A stretch of DNA of 64,000 bases, from positions 1 to 64,000 of the forward strand of contig NZ_QYLP01000016.1 in the NCBI RefSeq assembly GCF_003614925.1, written 5' to 3'. This DNA is from Arthrobacter celericrescens (lineage in GTDB: Bacteria; Actinomycetota; Actinomycetes; Actinomycetales; Micrococcaceae). The position numbers and the translations under genes were made by a program. Positions within the stretch are counted from its first letter, which is position 1, and the number at the start of each line of letters is the position of its first letter. Under the pieces are notes generated by a model that did not search any database, was not told where the DNA came from, and saw only the letters and a list, made by a program, of their open reading frames with translations. Positions 32,793-42,112 of this stretch are shown one piece after another.

Positions 32793-33944
32793 CTAGCGCT
32801 TCCGGGCGCCGGGCAGCGAGGTGACAATCCGGTTCCGGCCCAGGTTCTTGGCCTCGTAGAGGGCCCTGTCCGCGTCGCCGATCATCGCGGTGAGATCGCC
32901 GGTGAGGGTGGTGGCGATGCCGTAGCTCACGGTGGGGAAGCGCACACCCTTCGGGGCCTCCGCTGCCGTCAGGTTCCGGTTGATGGTCTCGGCGATGACA
33001 CGCCCGCTTTCGTGGCCGGCGCCCGGGAGCAGGATGATGAATTCCTCCCCGCCGTATCTGCCGGCCAGGTCCGTGTGCCGGATCGAGGCAAGGCACGCGT
33101 CCGCGAAGGCCCGGATCGCGGCATCGCCCACGGCGTGGCCGTGAGCGTCGTTGATCGCCTTGAAGTTGTCCAGGTCGGCCAGGATCACGGTTGAGAGCGA
33201 GCCCGCGGCGTGGAGCCGCCGGACCTCCTGTGACGCCTGTTCCATGAAGGTGGTGCGGTTGAGCATGCCGGTCAGTCCGTCGCGGCTGGCGCGTTCGTTG
33301 AGCCGGTTGATGAGTTGTTCGTTGCTAAGCGCCGTCATGCTGAAAGACACGGTCACCAGCATCACGATGGTGATCATGCTCGTGAACGCCGAGCTGAAAT
33401 AGGTGGTGAATGCGGGGCCTTCCGGCCCTTCCAGGACGTAGACGCAGGCCCGGACAAGGTAATACCCGGCAAGGATTCCCGCGGCCACGGCCAGTTCCCT
33501 GTGCGTCTGGTAGTCCGTGGGCCGCAGCAGCGCCAGTTCCCGGGTCGCAAGGCCCATGCCCGCCGCCATCATCGCCAGGTACACCAGGCCACCGGACCAG
33601 GCATTGGCGGCCGGGTTCTCCAGCGCGGACGCGACGGCGGTGATGACGGGGCCGGCGAGGAGCAGCCACCACGGCGTGGGACGCATCCGCAGGGAACGCG
33701 ATCCGGCCCAGACGCTGAACGCGCCGGCCACGAGCAGTGCGTTCCCGAGCGGGTTTGCCCAGACCTGCTGGGACGTCCCGGTCAGCAAGTACGCGATGTT
33801 CCCGGCCATCAGCAAGCCCAGGGCGAGGCACCACCAGCCGCTGTACGGTGAATTGGTGCGGAGGTACGAGCGATAGAACAGGAAGCTCAACGTCAATGCG
33901 ACGATCCCGAGCGTGATCTTCAGACTGGAAACATCGAGCACCAT
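32793..33944 (-). CDS. Membrane-bound diguanylate cyclase (GGDEF domain)
   Basis: The product has 383 residues. About six to seven transmembrane helices fill residues 1-215. The GGDEF domain follows: RDGLTGMLNRTTF, ILADLDNFKAINDAHGHAVGDAAI, and the active site GGEEF in RYGGEEFIILLPG. The site is intact, so c-di-GMP synthesis from two GTP is expected. An RxxD inhibitory site is not obvious 5 residues before it (IRHTDLAGRYGGEEF). No periplasmic sensor domain is recognised, so the signal is probably sensed in the membrane. It has a strong GGGAGGAG ribosome site and stands alone beside the heme cluster. Confidence 0.88.
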   Translation of the reverse strand: MVLDVSSLKITLGIVALTLSFLFYRSYLRTNSPYSGWWCLALGLLMAGNIAYLLTGTSQQVWANPLGNALLVAGAFSVWAGSRSLRMRPTPWWLLLAGPVITAVASALENPAANAWSGGLVYLAMMAAGMGLATRELALLRPTDYQTHRELAVAAGILAGYYLVRACVYVLEGPEGPAFTTYFSSAFTSMITIVMLVTVSFSMTALSNEQLINRLNERASRDGLTGMLNRTTFMEQASQEVRRLHAAGSLSTVILADLDNFKAINDAHGHAVGDAAIRAFADACLASIRHTDLAGRYGGEEFIILLPGAGHESGRVIAETINRNLTAAEAPKGVRFPTVSYGIATTLTGDLTAMIGDADRALYEAKNLGRNRIVTSLPGARKR

Positions 33945-34088
33945 TGACGCTCCTCCCAGCCTCCGTCAGCGCAAGCGCCCTCGGGACAGTGCTTCACTCC
34001 AAGGGAGTCCCATCATAAGACGCTGATCCCGCCGGCGGGCACGCCCGCGCCGTAACAAACGGGCCAGCTGTTACTCAGGAGGTGGGGT

Positions 34089-35435
34089 TCAGGCGCTCTC
34101 GGCGCGGGGGAGCGTGGCGCTGCGGGCCTCGGCGGACTGGTGGTCCACCGGGCACTCAGCCTGGCGGGCCGGCGCGGCGGGCTGTTCGACCTGGATGCCG
34201 TACAGGGCTTCGAGGGCCGACACGTAATCGTCCTGCTGGCCGTTGGCGGCAAGTTCCCGCGCCCTGACCGTGGGGATGTGGAGCAGCTGCTTGACCATGC
34301 GGCGCAGCGCGAACTCCACCTCTTCGGCGGCGGCCGTGCAGCCGTGGCGGGCCCGGACCTTTTCCATCTCGGAGTCCAGGACGTTCATAGTGTGGCGGCG
34401 CAGTGCCACGATCGCGGCGTCGACCGAGCGGGCTTCGCGATCCTGCTCGAAAGCGGCCGCGGCCCCGGACACGATGGTGCTGGCCTGCGCGAGCGACTCG
34501 GCCTGCTCCTGCGGTGCGGCGAGACGGACGGATTCGAGCGTGAGCAGCTCCACGCCGTCGAGTTCGCCGACCGCGGGGTCGAAGTCGTGGGTCAGCGCGA
34601 GGTCGATCGCGATCAGGGTGTCAGTGGATGACTCGCGGATGCGCGCCAGCTCGGCGGCCTCCACGCGGTTGTCCGAACCGCTGCAGCCGATCATCACATC
34701 GGCTTCGGCGACGGCGGCCGGCAGCTTGTCGGCGTCGAGCGCGGTACCGCCGCGGGTGGCCACGAAGGTTTCGGCGCGGCCGGAGGAAGAGTAGACGGAG
34801 ATGTCCTTGCATCCGCGTTCACGCAGCAGCGACATGGTGGCGCCGGCGTAGGCGCCCGTACCAAAGACGACCACCTTCTTGTTGCTCCAGCTGCTGTCGT
34901 CCGAAAGATCGGTGGCAAGGTCCAGCGCGACGGACACGATCGACAGGCCCCGCGAGCCGAGGGCGGTCTGTGCCCCGACGTCCTTCGCGGTCTTCGACGC
35001 GGCCTGGAACAGGCGGACGAGGCCAGGGCTGGCGGTGCCTTCGTGCTGGGCGGTGATGAGGGCGCGGCGGACCTGACCGGCGATTTCGCGTTCGCCCACG
35101 ACGGCGGAATCCAGGCCGGCGCTGACGGCGAAGAGGTGCCGGCTGACGTCCGGGCCGCTGTTGGTGCTGAAAGCCTTCGAGACGAGCTGCTCGTTGAGGC
35201 CGCTCAGCCCGCTGATCTTGCCGACCAGCGCGGAACGGGCCGCCTCGAGGTCCTCGGCGTGCGCGGTCTCGCCGTAGATTTCGTAGCGGTTGCAGGTGGC
35301 GAGGACAACGGCACCGGAGACAAGGCCGGTCTCGGCCAGGGCGGCGGAGGCCAGCACGGAGGAACCGTTGCTCAACTGAGCAACGGTCTCTAGGTCGATG
35401 TCGGCATGGGTTGCCACCAGTGAAAAAAGAACCAC
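34089..35435 (-). CDS. hemA: Glutamyl-tRNA reductase
   Basis: HemA reduces glutamyl-tRNA to glutamate-1-semialdehyde with NADPH, the first committed step of heme synthesis. The product has 448 residues. The N-terminal domain holds nucleophile Cys48 in [23 protein letters not shown], then [12 protein letters not shown], the NADPH-binding [11 protein letters not shown] and a C-terminal dimerisation helix follow. The tail (about 40 residues) is alanine/glutamate rich. GTG 35435 has no ribosome site and lies 9 nt after TATGAT, so the mRNA is probably leaderless or nearly so. It is divergent from the other hem genes. Confidence 0.92.
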   Translation of the reverse strand: MVLFSLVATHADIDLETVAQLSNGSSVLASAALAETGLVSGAVVLATCNRYEIYGETAHAEDLEAARSALVGKISGLSGLNEQLVSKAFSTNSGPDVSRHLFAVSAGLDSAVVGEREIAGQVRRALITAQHEGTASPGLVRLFQAASKTAKDVGAQTALGSRGLSIVSVALDLATDLSDDSSWSNKKVVVFGTGAYAGATMSLLRERGCKDISVYSSSGRAETFVATRGGTALDADKLPAAVAEADVMIGCSGSDNRVEAAELARIRESSTDTLIAIDLALTHDFDPAVGELDGVELLTLESVRLAAPQEQAESLAQASTIVSGAAAAFEQDREARSVDAAIVALRRHTMNVLDSEMEKVRARHGCTAAAEEVEFALRRMVKQLLHIPTVRARELAANGQQDDYVSALEALYGIQVEQPAAPARQAECPVDHQSAEARSATLPRAESA

Positions 35436-35444
35436 AGCAGAGAC

Positions 35445-35450
35445 ATCATA
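35445..35450 (-). promoter_or_regulatory. -10 element of hemA (TATGAT)
   Basis: TATGAT matches the consensus at five of six bases and lies 9 nt before the GTG of hemA, with TTGTTC 19 bp further upstream as -35. Confidence 0.6.
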
Positions 35451-35570
35451 GCTTTTTCGGTGCCCCGTAGAACAACGGACACGGGATGGTTCCGGCCACT
35501 GTTCGTAATGATCTGCACCACACGAGGGGACGGCGACAGGCTGTCGTTATCTTTTGCCCCCGGTTTTCGG

Positions 35571-35576
35571 CACAAT
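35571..35576 (+). promoter_or_regulatory. -10 element of the hemE operon, leaderless candidate
   Basis: CACAAT is followed by 7 nt and ATG 35584. Its -35 is poor (TTATCT). Confidence 0.4.
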
Positions 35577-35583
35577 CGAAGGC

Positions 35584-36717
35584 ATGACTTCCAGCTCTGC
35601 CCTGCCGGGTTCCGCGCAGCCTGCCCCTTCCACCACCGGGGACGCCGTGGCCCCCGGGCTCGACGCCGGCCACCCCCTGATGGATGGCCGCACCGCTGAT
35701 TCGCCGCTCATCCAGGCGTACCGCGGCGGCAAGCCGAGCCGGCGTCCGGTGTGGTTCATGCGCCAGGCCGGCCGCTCCCTTCCGGAGTACCTCAAGGTGC
35801 GCCAGGGCGTGGCCATGCTGGACTCCTGCCTGCGCCCCGAACTCGCCGCCGAGATCACCCTGCAGCCGGTCCGCCGCCACGACGTCGACGCCGGGATCTT
35901 CTTCTCCGACATCGTCATCCCGCTCAAGCTGGCCGGCGTGGGCGTGGACATCGTGCCCGGCGTGGGCCCGGTGCTGGACCAGCCCGTCCGCACCGCCACG
36001 GACGTCGCCGCCCTGCCGCAGCTGAGCTGGGAAGCCCTGGAGCCCATCCGGGAAGCCGTGCGTCTTACCGTGGCCGAACTCGGCAGCACCCCGCTGATCG
36101 GCTTCGCCGGCGCCCCGTTCACCCTGGCCGCCTACATGGTGGAAGGCAAGCCTTCCCGCGACCACCTCGGCCCCCGCACCATGATGCACGCCGACTCGGA
36201 GACCTGGACCGCCCTGGCCAACTGGGCCGCCGACGCTTCCGGCATGTTCCTGCGCGCGCAGCTGGAAGCCGGGGCCTCCGCAGGGCAGCTTTTCGACTCC
36301 TGGGCAGGTTCGCTGGGCCTGGCAGACTACAGCAACTACGTGGCACCCGCTTCGGCCCGCGCCCTGGACCACGTCCGCCACCTGGGTGCCCCGTTGGTGC
36401 ATTTCGGCACCGGAACCTCGGAGCTGCTCGTGGCCATGCGCGATGTCGGCGTCGACGTGGTGGGCGTGGACTACCGCCTGCCCCTGGACGAAGCCAACCG
36501 GCGCCTCGGCTGCACCGTCCCGCTGCAGGGCAACATCGACCCCGCGCTGCTCTCGGCGCCCTGGGACATCCTCGAAGCCCACGTCCGTTCGGTCATCGCC
36601 GCCGGCGCCGGGGCTCCGGGCCATGTGCTCAACCTCGGCCACGGCGTGCCGCCCGAAACCGACCCCACCGTGCTGACCCGCGTGGTGGAACTCATCCACT
36701 CGATCCCGGCGGAGTAG
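35584..36717 (+). CDS. hemE: Uroporphyrinogen decarboxylase
   Basis: HemE removes four carboxyls from uroporphyrinogen III to give coproporphyrinogen III. The product has 377 residues from ATG 35584. PVWFMRQAGRSLPEY (substrate-binding Arg) is the first signature, then FFSDIVIPLKLAGVGVDIVPGVGP, GFAGAPFTLAAYMVEG and HFGTGTSELL, with NLGHGVPPETDP at the end. The first 40 residues are a serine/proline-rich extension beyond the usual start, so an internal start cannot be excluded. It is the first gene of the plus-strand heme operon. Confidence 0.94.
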   Translation: MTSSSALPGSAQPAPSTTGDAVAPGLDAGHPLMDGRTADSPLIQAYRGGKPSRRPVWFMRQAGRSLPEYLKVRQGVAMLDSCLRPELAAEITLQPVRRHDVDAGIFFSDIVIPLKLAGVGVDIVPGVGPVLDQPVRTATDVAALPQLSWEALEPIREAVRLTVAELGSTPLIGFAGAPFTLAAYMVEGKPSRDHLGPRTMMHADSETWTALANWAADASGMFLRAQLEAGASAGQLFDSWAGSLGLADYSNYVAPASARALDHVRHLGAPLVHFGTGTSELLVAMRDVGVDVVGVDYRLPLDEANRRLGCTVPLQGNIDPALLSAPWDILEAHVRSVIAAGAGAPGHVLNLGHGVPPETDPTVLTRVVELIHSIPAE

Positions 36718-36720
36718 CCC

Positions 36721-38223
36721 GTGCGCGGCCGGTCGGCGGCACCGGTGACCCCTGAGGCCAAGGCGACGGCCGTCGTCGTTGGCGGCGGCATCTCCGGCCT
36801 GCTCGCGGCCCGCGGCCTCGCAGCGGCGGGGCTGGCCGTCACCGTCCTGGAAGCCCGTGATGAATGGGGCGGCTGCGTCGGCCGGCACGAACTCGGCGGG
36901 CTGGGCCTGGACAGTGGAGCGGAGTCGTTTGCCACCCGCTCCACGGCGGTGGCCGACCTGGCCCGCGAGCTCGGGCTCGGGGGCAACATCGTGGCCCCGC
37001 AGCCGGGCGGCGCCTGGGTCCAGCTGCCGGACGGCCCGCAGGAACTTCCCAAGACCGGGGTCCTCGGCATCCCCGCCAATCCCTGGGACCCGGAGGTCCG
37101 GCGTTCCCTGGGACTGGCAGGCGCCCTCCGCGCTTCGGTTGACCGCTGGCTGCCTGCCTCCTGGGGCGCCGGCGGCGACGTCACCAGTGTCGCCTCCCTC
37201 GTCCGGGCCCGGATGGGCCGCCGCGTCCTGGACCGCCTGGTTTCTCCTGTGGTGGGCGGCGTGCATTCGGCGGACCCGGAACTGCTCGACGTCGACATGG
37301 TCGCCCCCGGCCTTCGCGCGGCCATGCGCTCCGCCGGTTCCCTCGCGGCCGCCGTAGCGCAGCAGCGCCGGGTGGTCGGCGCACCCGACCCCGCCGGGAC
37401 CAAGAAGGCGGGCTCCGCCGTCGCCGGACTCGTCGGCGGCATGAATACGCTCGTCTCAGCCCTGGTGTCCGATCTGCGTTCCCGCGGCGTCACCCTGCTG
37501 GCCGGAACGCGCGCGGACGCCGTATCGCGGGAGGGCAACGGCTGGCAGGTGCGCGCCGCCAGCCGTGCGGACACGCGGGAGTACGACGCTGGCCTGCTCG
37601 TCGTCGCGCTCGACGGCCCTGCCGCCGTCGGGCTGCTGGAGTCCGCCCTCCCGGACCTCGCGGCACTCCGCCCCGCTGCCGGGCCGCTGGTCAGCCTGGT
37701 CAGCCTGGTGGTCGACAAGCCCGAACTCGATTCCCGGCCGCGCGGCACCGGGATCCTGGTGGCACCGCAGGCGCCGGGAATCCAGGCCAAGGCACTCACC
37801 CACGCCACGGCGAAATGGGACTGGCTCGCAGAGGAGGCCGGCCCCGGCACCCACGTGCTCAGGCTGTCCTACGGGCGGGCGCACGATGGAACGGCCGCGG
37901 CGTCCACCGATGATCCCGCGGCCCTGGATGACGCGGCGCTCTTCGCTGCCGCGCTTCGCGATGCGTCCACCTTGCTCGGCGTGCCGCTCGGCACGGACGA
38001 CGTGCTGGACTGGGACGTGGTCCGCTGGGCCGGCGCCCTGCCGTTTGCCGCCGTCGGGCACAAACAGCGCGTGGCTGAAGTGCGGAAAACGGCAGGCCAG
38101 GCCGGAGGCCTGATCCTGGTGGGCGGCTGGCTCGCCGGCAACGGACTCGCCGCGGTTGTCGCCGATACCGCGCGCCAACTCGAGGCCGTCGTTCCCGGTG
38201 CCCTGACGACCGAAAAGCCCTGA
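36721..38223 (+). CDS. hemY: Coproporphyrinogen III oxidase, HemY/CgoX type
   Basis: The product has 500 residues. The FAD motif VVVGGGISGLLAARGLAAAGLAVTVLEARDEWGG is at residues about 17-50, with GLDSGAESFATR following, and the C-terminal FAD block ILVGGWLAGNGLAAVVADT. In actinobacteria with HemQ this soluble enzyme oxidises coproporphyrinogen III to coproporphyrin III with oxygen, not protoporphyrinogen. The assignment to the coproporphyrin route follows from the adjacent hemQ and hemH. GTG 36721 is 3 bp after hemE. Confidence 0.9.
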   Translation: MRGRSAAPVTPEAKATAVVVGGGISGLLAARGLAAAGLAVTVLEARDEWGGCVGRHELGGLGLDSGAESFATRSTAVADLARELGLGGNIVAPQPGGAWVQLPDGPQELPKTGVLGIPANPWDPEVRRSLGLAGALRASVDRWLPASWGAGGDVTSVASLVRARMGRRVLDRLVSPVVGGVHSADPELLDVDMVAPGLRAAMRSAGSLAAAVAQQRRVVGAPDPAGTKKAGSAVAGLVGGMNTLVSALVSDLRSRGVTLLAGTRADAVSREGNGWQVRAASRADTREYDAGLLVVALDGPAAVGLLESALPDLAALRPAAGPLVSLVSLVVDKPELDSRPRGTGILVAPQAPGIQAKALTHATAKWDWLAEEAGPGTHVLRLSYGRAHDGTAAASTDDPAALDDAALFAAALRDASTLLGVPLGTDDVLDWDVVRWAGALPFAAVGHKQRVAEVRKTAGQAGGLILVGGWLAGNGLAAVVADTARQLEAVVPGALTTEKP

Positions 38224-38238
38224 AATTGTGAGATGACG

Positions 38239-38261
38239 CACTTCTACGTCTTGTAGAAGTG
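38239..38261. promoter_or_regulatory. Palindrome upstream of hemQ, candidate operator
   Basis: CACTTCTAC-GTCTT-GTAGAAGTG is a perfect inverted repeat of 9-bp arms around 5 bp. It sits in the only sizeable gap inside the hemE-hemB run. Its centre is about 54 bp before the proposed hemQ transcription start. No T-tract follows, so an operator is more likely than a terminator. Confidence 0.55.
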
Positions 38262-38291
38262 TTCGGTTTCCACTTAGTGCCCTGCAGGGGG

Positions 38292-38297
38292 CAAACT
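38292..38297 (+). promoter_or_regulatory. -10 element of hemQ, leaderless candidate
   Basis: CAAACT is followed by 6 nt and ATG 38304, with TTCCAC 18 bp upstream. Confidence 0.35.
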
Positions 38298-38303
38298 TGA
38301 ACC

Positions 38304-39005
38304 ATGAGCCACACTTCTGCCGAATCTGTCACTAAAACTGCTGAGAACGAAGAACAGTTCTTCACCTTGTGGACTGTTTTCAAGCGTTCGGCAGACCTCC
38401 AGCGCAGCGCCGACGCTGTTGCCGAGTTCGAGAAACTGACCGCCAAGCTCGCCGAGGACGGCGTCGTCCTGCGCGGCAGCTACGACGTTTCCGCCATGCG
38501 CGCCGACGCCGACGTGATGGTGTGGCTCCACGGCGCCAAGCCCGAAGCCCTGCAGTCGGCTGTCCGGGACATCCGCCGCAGCGCCCTCTTCGAAGGCACC
38601 GACATCGTCTGGTCCGCCATGGGCGTGCACCGCGAAGCCGAATTCGCCAAGAGCCACACCCCGGCCTTCTCCCGCGGCGTCGAGCCCAGCACCTGGCTCT
38701 GCGTCTACCCCTTCGTCCGCTCCTACGAGTGGTACCTGCTCCCCGCCGACGAGCGCGGCAAGATGCTGCGCGACCATGGACTGCTGGGCCGCGACTTCCC
38801 GCAGGTCATCTCCAATACCGTCTCCTCCTTCGCCCTCGGCGACTGGGAATGGATCCTCGGCCTGGAAGCTCCGGAGCTGGTGGACCTGGTGGACCTCATG
38901 CGCCACCTGCGCGCCACCGACGCCCGCAACCACGTGCGCGAAGAGATCCCCTTCTACACGGGCCGTCGCATCAGCGCCGCAGAGATCGCCGAGGTCCTCT
39001 CGTGA
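38304..39005 (+). CDS. hemQ: Coproheme decarboxylase (HemQ/ChdC)
   Basis: HemQ converts coproheme to heme b with hydrogen peroxide, the last step of the coproporphyrin-dependent pathway. The product has 233 residues, the actinobacterial clade. His118, Tyr135 (in VYPFVRS) and His158 (in RDHGLLG) fall at the distal His, catalytic Tyr and proximal His numbers I recall for the Corynebacterium diphtheriae enzyme. The palindrome and promoter-like sequence upstream suggest it can be expressed apart from hemE-hemY. Its stop overlaps hemH (GTGA). Confidence 0.93.
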   Translation: MSHTSAESVTKTAENEEQFFTLWTVFKRSADLQRSADAVAEFEKLTAKLAEDGVVLRGSYDVSAMRADADVMVWLHGAKPEALQSAVRDIRRSALFEGTDIVWSAMGVHREAEFAKSHTPAFSRGVEPSTWLCVYPFVRSYEWYLLPADERGKMLRDHGLLGRDFPQVISNTVSSFALGDWEWILGLEAPELVDLVDLMRHLRATDARNHVREEIPFYTGRRISAAEIAEVLS

Positions 39006-40222
39006 GCCTGGACGTTTCCACGGAACTGAACGACATCACCGAACGCGGGCGCCTGGAGCCGCTGCAGTACGACGCCGTGCTGCTGGCCTCCTTCGGCGGG
39101 CCCGAGGGCCAGGAAGACGTCATTCCCTTCCTGCGCAATGTGACCCGCGGCCGCGGCATCCCGGACGAGCGCCTCGAAGAGGTCTCGCACCACTACCGGG
39201 CCTTCGGCGGAATCAGCCCGATCAACCAGCAGAACCGCGAGCTGAAGGCCGCCATCGAAGCCGAGCTGGCCGCCCGCGGCATCGAGCTGCCCGTGCTGTG
39301 GGGCAACCGCAACTGGGACCCGTACATCGCGCCCGTGCTGCAGGACGCCTACGACGCCGGCCACCGCCGACTGCTGATGCTCACCACCAGCATCTACTCC
39401 TGCTACTCCAGCTGCCGCCAGTACCGCGAGGACATCGGCATCGCGCTCACCGAGACCGGCCTGGACGGCAAGCTGCAGGTGGACAAGATCCGCCAGTACT
39501 TCGACCACCCCGGCGTCGTGCAGCCGTTCCTCGAAGGGACCGCGGCAGGCCTTGAGGAAATCCGCGGCAAGCTCGCGGCTGCCGGCGAAACTGACCCGGA
39601 CTCGAAAATCCGCGTGCTCTTCGCAACACACTCCATCCCCACCCGCGATGCCGAGGCCGCCGGCAAGTCCGAGGACGAGCCGCGCGACTTCGCCGAGGGC
39701 TCGGCCTACGCCGCGCAGCACCTCGCCAATGCCAAGGCCATCATGGACACCGTGGCCCCTGACGTGGCCTGGGACCTCGTGTACCAGTCCCGCTCCGGCG
39801 CCCCGCACATCCCGTGGCTGGAGCCGGACATCAACGACCACCTCGAAGCGATCGCCCCCGAAGGCGTGCGCGGCGTGGTCATCGTGCCGCTCGGCTTCGT
39901 CAGCGACCACATGGAAGTCGCCTGGGACCTGGACACCGAAGCCCTCGAAACCTGCGCGAACCTGGGCATGGAAGCCACCCGCGTTCCCACCCCCGGCACC
40001 CACGCGGCGTTCGTGGCCGGCCTGGTGGACCTGATCTGCGAACGCAGCGTGAACAACACCATCGCCGACCGCCCGCACGTGACGGACCTGGGCCCCTGGT
40101 ACGACGTGTGCCGCCCGAACTGCTGCGAGAACTTCCGCGGCGCCAAGCCGGTCATCGCGGAGCTCGGCTCCACCATCGGCACCGGGCACGACGCCTACCC
40201 CGCCCCGGAGGCCGCCAAGTGA
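39002..40222 (+). CDS. hemH: Coproporphyrin ferrochelatase
   Basis: HemH (CpfC) inserts Fe2+ into coproporphyrin III. The product has 406 residues from GTG 39002. LLASFGGPEG is the usual opening, then ATHSIPTRDAEAAGK (catalytic His), YQSRSGAPHIPWLEPDI and GFVSDHMEVAWDLD (Glu pair). Cys in SCYSSCRQY and the CRPNCCENF cluster near the C-terminus fit the [2Fe-2S] ligands of actinobacterial ferrochelatases, though I cannot assign the exact four. GTG overlaps the hemQ stop, and its own stop overlaps hemC. Confidence 0.92.
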   Translation: MSLDVSTELNDITERGRLEPLQYDAVLLASFGGPEGQEDVIPFLRNVTRGRGIPDERLEEVSHHYRAFGGISPINQQNRELKAAIEAELAARGIELPVLWGNRNWDPYIAPVLQDAYDAGHRRLLMLTTSIYSCYSSCRQYREDIGIALTETGLDGKLQVDKIRQYFDHPGVVQPFLEGTAAGLEEIRGKLAAAGETDPDSKIRVLFATHSIPTRDAEAAGKSEDEPRDFAEGSAYAAQHLANAKAIMDTVAPDVAWDLVYQSRSGAPHIPWLEPDINDHLEAIAPEGVRGVVIVPLGFVSDHMEVAWDLDTEALETCANLGMEATRVPTPGTHAAFVAGLVDLICERSVNNTIADRPHVTDLGPWYDVCRPNCCENFRGAKPVIAELGSTIGTGHDAYPAPEAAK

Positions 40223-41202
40223 CCGTCCGGATCGGCACCCGGGCCAGCAAGCTCGCGCTGACCCAGACCCAGCAGACGGCGGACCGCCTGGCCGCCGTCG
40301 GAGGCTTCGACGTCGAACTGGTGCACATCACCACCGAAGGCGACGTCAAGACCGGCTCGCTGTCCCAAATGGGCGGCACCGGCGTGTTCGTCGCGGCCCT
40401 GCGCGAAGCGCTGCTGGACCAGCGGTGCGACGTCGCCGTGCACTCGCTCAAGGACCTGCCGACCGGCGCCGAACCCGGCCTTACCATCGCGGCCACCCCC
40501 ACGCGCGTTGACGTGCGCGACGTGCTGTGCGCCCGCGACGGACTCACCCTGGCCGGGCTCCCCGCCGGCGCCAAGGTCGGCACCGGGTCCCCGCGCCGTG
40601 CCGCCCAGCTCCGGGCGCTGCGCCAGGACATTGAGGTCATCGACATCCGCGGCAACGTGGACACCCGCCTGGGCCGCGTCCCCGGCTTGCCCGGCAATTC
40701 CACCGACGCCGTGGTGCCCGGCAAGAGCTGCGACCTGGACGCGGTGGTGCTCGCCGCCGCCGGCCTGGAGCGCATGGGCCGCCTGGACACGGTCAGTGAG
40801 TTCTTCGAGAGCGACGCCATGCTTCCGGCCCCGGGACAGGGTTCCCTCGCGATCGAATGCCGCACTGCCGACGCCGCGGCCGGCGGCTCGCAGGAAGCAC
40901 TCGCCCAGGCCCTGGCGGCGCTTGACGACGAGGACACCCGCCTCGCCGTGACCGCTGAGCGTGCGGTCCTGGCCCGCCTCGAAGCCGGCTGCGCCGCCCC
41001 GGTGGGCGCCTTCGCCTACCGCAAGGGCAGCATGCTGTACCTCGAAGCGGTGGTCTGCTCGGTCGACGGCGGCAAGACCGTCCGCGAAAAGAAGGCCACC
41101 GACGGCCTGAACGAAGTGGGCGCCACCCTGTTGGGCATCGAAGTGGCTGAACTGCTGCTCGCGGCCGGCGCTGCGGAGATCACCGACCTTGCCGCTTCCT
41201 GA
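40219..41202 (+). CDS. hemC: Hydroxymethylbilane synthase
   Basis: HemC joins four porphobilinogen units. The product has 327 residues from GTG 40219. RIGTRASKLALTQT is the N-terminal signature, then VHSLKDLPT (catalytic Asp loop follows), GTGSPRRAAQL, IRGNVDTRLGR and PGQGSLAIECR, with Cys258 in EAGCAAPVGAFA carrying the dipyrromethane cofactor. It overlaps hemH by 4 bp and hemD by up to 14 bp. Confidence 0.94.
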   Translation: MTVRIGTRASKLALTQTQQTADRLAAVGGFDVELVHITTEGDVKTGSLSQMGGTGVFVAALREALLDQRCDVAVHSLKDLPTGAEPGLTIAATPTRVDVRDVLCARDGLTLAGLPAGAKVGTGSPRRAAQLRALRQDIEVIDIRGNVDTRLGRVPGLPGNSTDAVVPGKSCDLDAVVLAAAGLERMGRLDTVSEFFESDAMLPAPGQGSLAIECRTADAAAGGSQEALAQALAALDDEDTRLAVTAERAVLARLEAGCAAPVGAFAYRKGSMLYLEAVVCSVDGGKTVREKKATDGLNEVGATLLGIEVAELLLAAGAAEITDLAAS

Positions 41203-42112
41203 GTCCGTGGACGGGGCCGCGGCCGGGGCTTCCGCAAATGGTGCGGCTTCCGCTAATGGTGTGCTGCACGGCCGGAAGGTCCTCATCACGAGGAGCCCCG
41301 ACCGTGCAGGCTCCTTGGCCCAGGCGCTGTCCGACGCCGGAGCCGAGCCGCTGCTGCTGCCGCTGATCGATTTCGAACGCGCGGCCGACCAGCACGCCCT
41401 GGGGGAGGCCCTGGATGCCCTGGCCGGCGGCCGCTACGACTGGCTGGTGGTCAGCAGCATCACCACGGTCCGCGCCCTGAAGGCCAAGGCCGCGGAGCGC
41501 GGAGCGGAGCTGTCCGCGCTCCTGCCGCCCGGCGTGCGGGTGGCGACGATCGGTCCGTCCTCGCGCCGGATCCTGGAAGCCGAAGGCATCCGGGTGGACC
41601 TGGCGCCGGAAGGCAGCCAATCCGCCGCTGGCCTCCTCGAGGTCTGGCCGGAAGGCCCCCGCCGCGTCCTGCTTCCGCAGGCGGACATCGCCGACACGCT
41701 GCTCTCCGGCGGCCTGGCTGCCAAGGGTGCTGAGGTCGACGTCGTGACCGCCTACCGCACCGTCGACTTTCCGGCCCGCCCGGAAGAACGCCTCGACACG
41801 GAGCTCGCCAAGGCCGCCGCCTGGTCCGCGACCCGCGAGGACGAGCTGCCCCTGCTGGAGCCCGTACACGCCCGCGGACTGATCGACGACGGCGCCCTGG
41901 CCGCCGTCGTCGCCGCCTCACCCAGCGCCGCCCGGCGGATCGCCGCAACCCTGCTGCCCCTGCGGGACTGCCGGTTCATCGCGATCGGACGCTCGACGGC
42001 GGCCGAGGCCGAAGCGCTGGGCATTGGCGTTGCCGCTACGGCCAAGGAACCCACTCCGGACGGCATCGTCGCCGCCCTCACCGAACTGTTCGCTACCGAA
42101 GGGCTGACATGA
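41189..42112 (+). CDS. hemD: Uroporphyrinogen-III synthase
   Basis: HemD closes hydroxymethylbilane to uroporphyrinogen III with inversion of ring D. The product has 307 residues from TTG 41189, which has GGAG about 10 nt upstream. GTG 41207, which would not overlap hemC, is the alternative. The family is poorly conserved. [63 protein letters not shown] and the C-terminal [18 protein letters not shown] fit the two-domain fold. There is no fused methyltransferase. Confidence 0.88.
   Translation: MPLPESVDGAAAGASANGAASANGVLHGRKVLITRSPDRAGSLAQALSDAGAEPLLLPLIDFERAADQHALGEALDALAGGRYDWLVVSSITTVRALKAKAAERGAELSALLPPGVRVATIGPSSRRILEAEGIRVDLAPEGSQSAAGLLEVWPEGPRRVLLPQADIADTLLSGGLAAKGAEVDVVTAYRTVDFPARPEERLDTELAKAAAWSATREDELPLLEPVHARGLIDDGALAAVVAASPSAARRIAATLLPLRDCRFIAIGRSTAAEAEALGIGVAATAKEPTPDGIVAALTELFATEGLT

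Noticed and set aside
35446-37266. Minus-strand open frame of 606 codons over hemE and hemY
   Set aside because: Antisense to two recognised enzymes. It also runs through the hemA/hemE promoter region.
38239-38261. The palindrome upstream of hemQ as a transcription terminator for hemY
   Set aside because: The stem is only 9 bp and fairly AT-rich, and it is not followed by a T-tract. An operator fits better.
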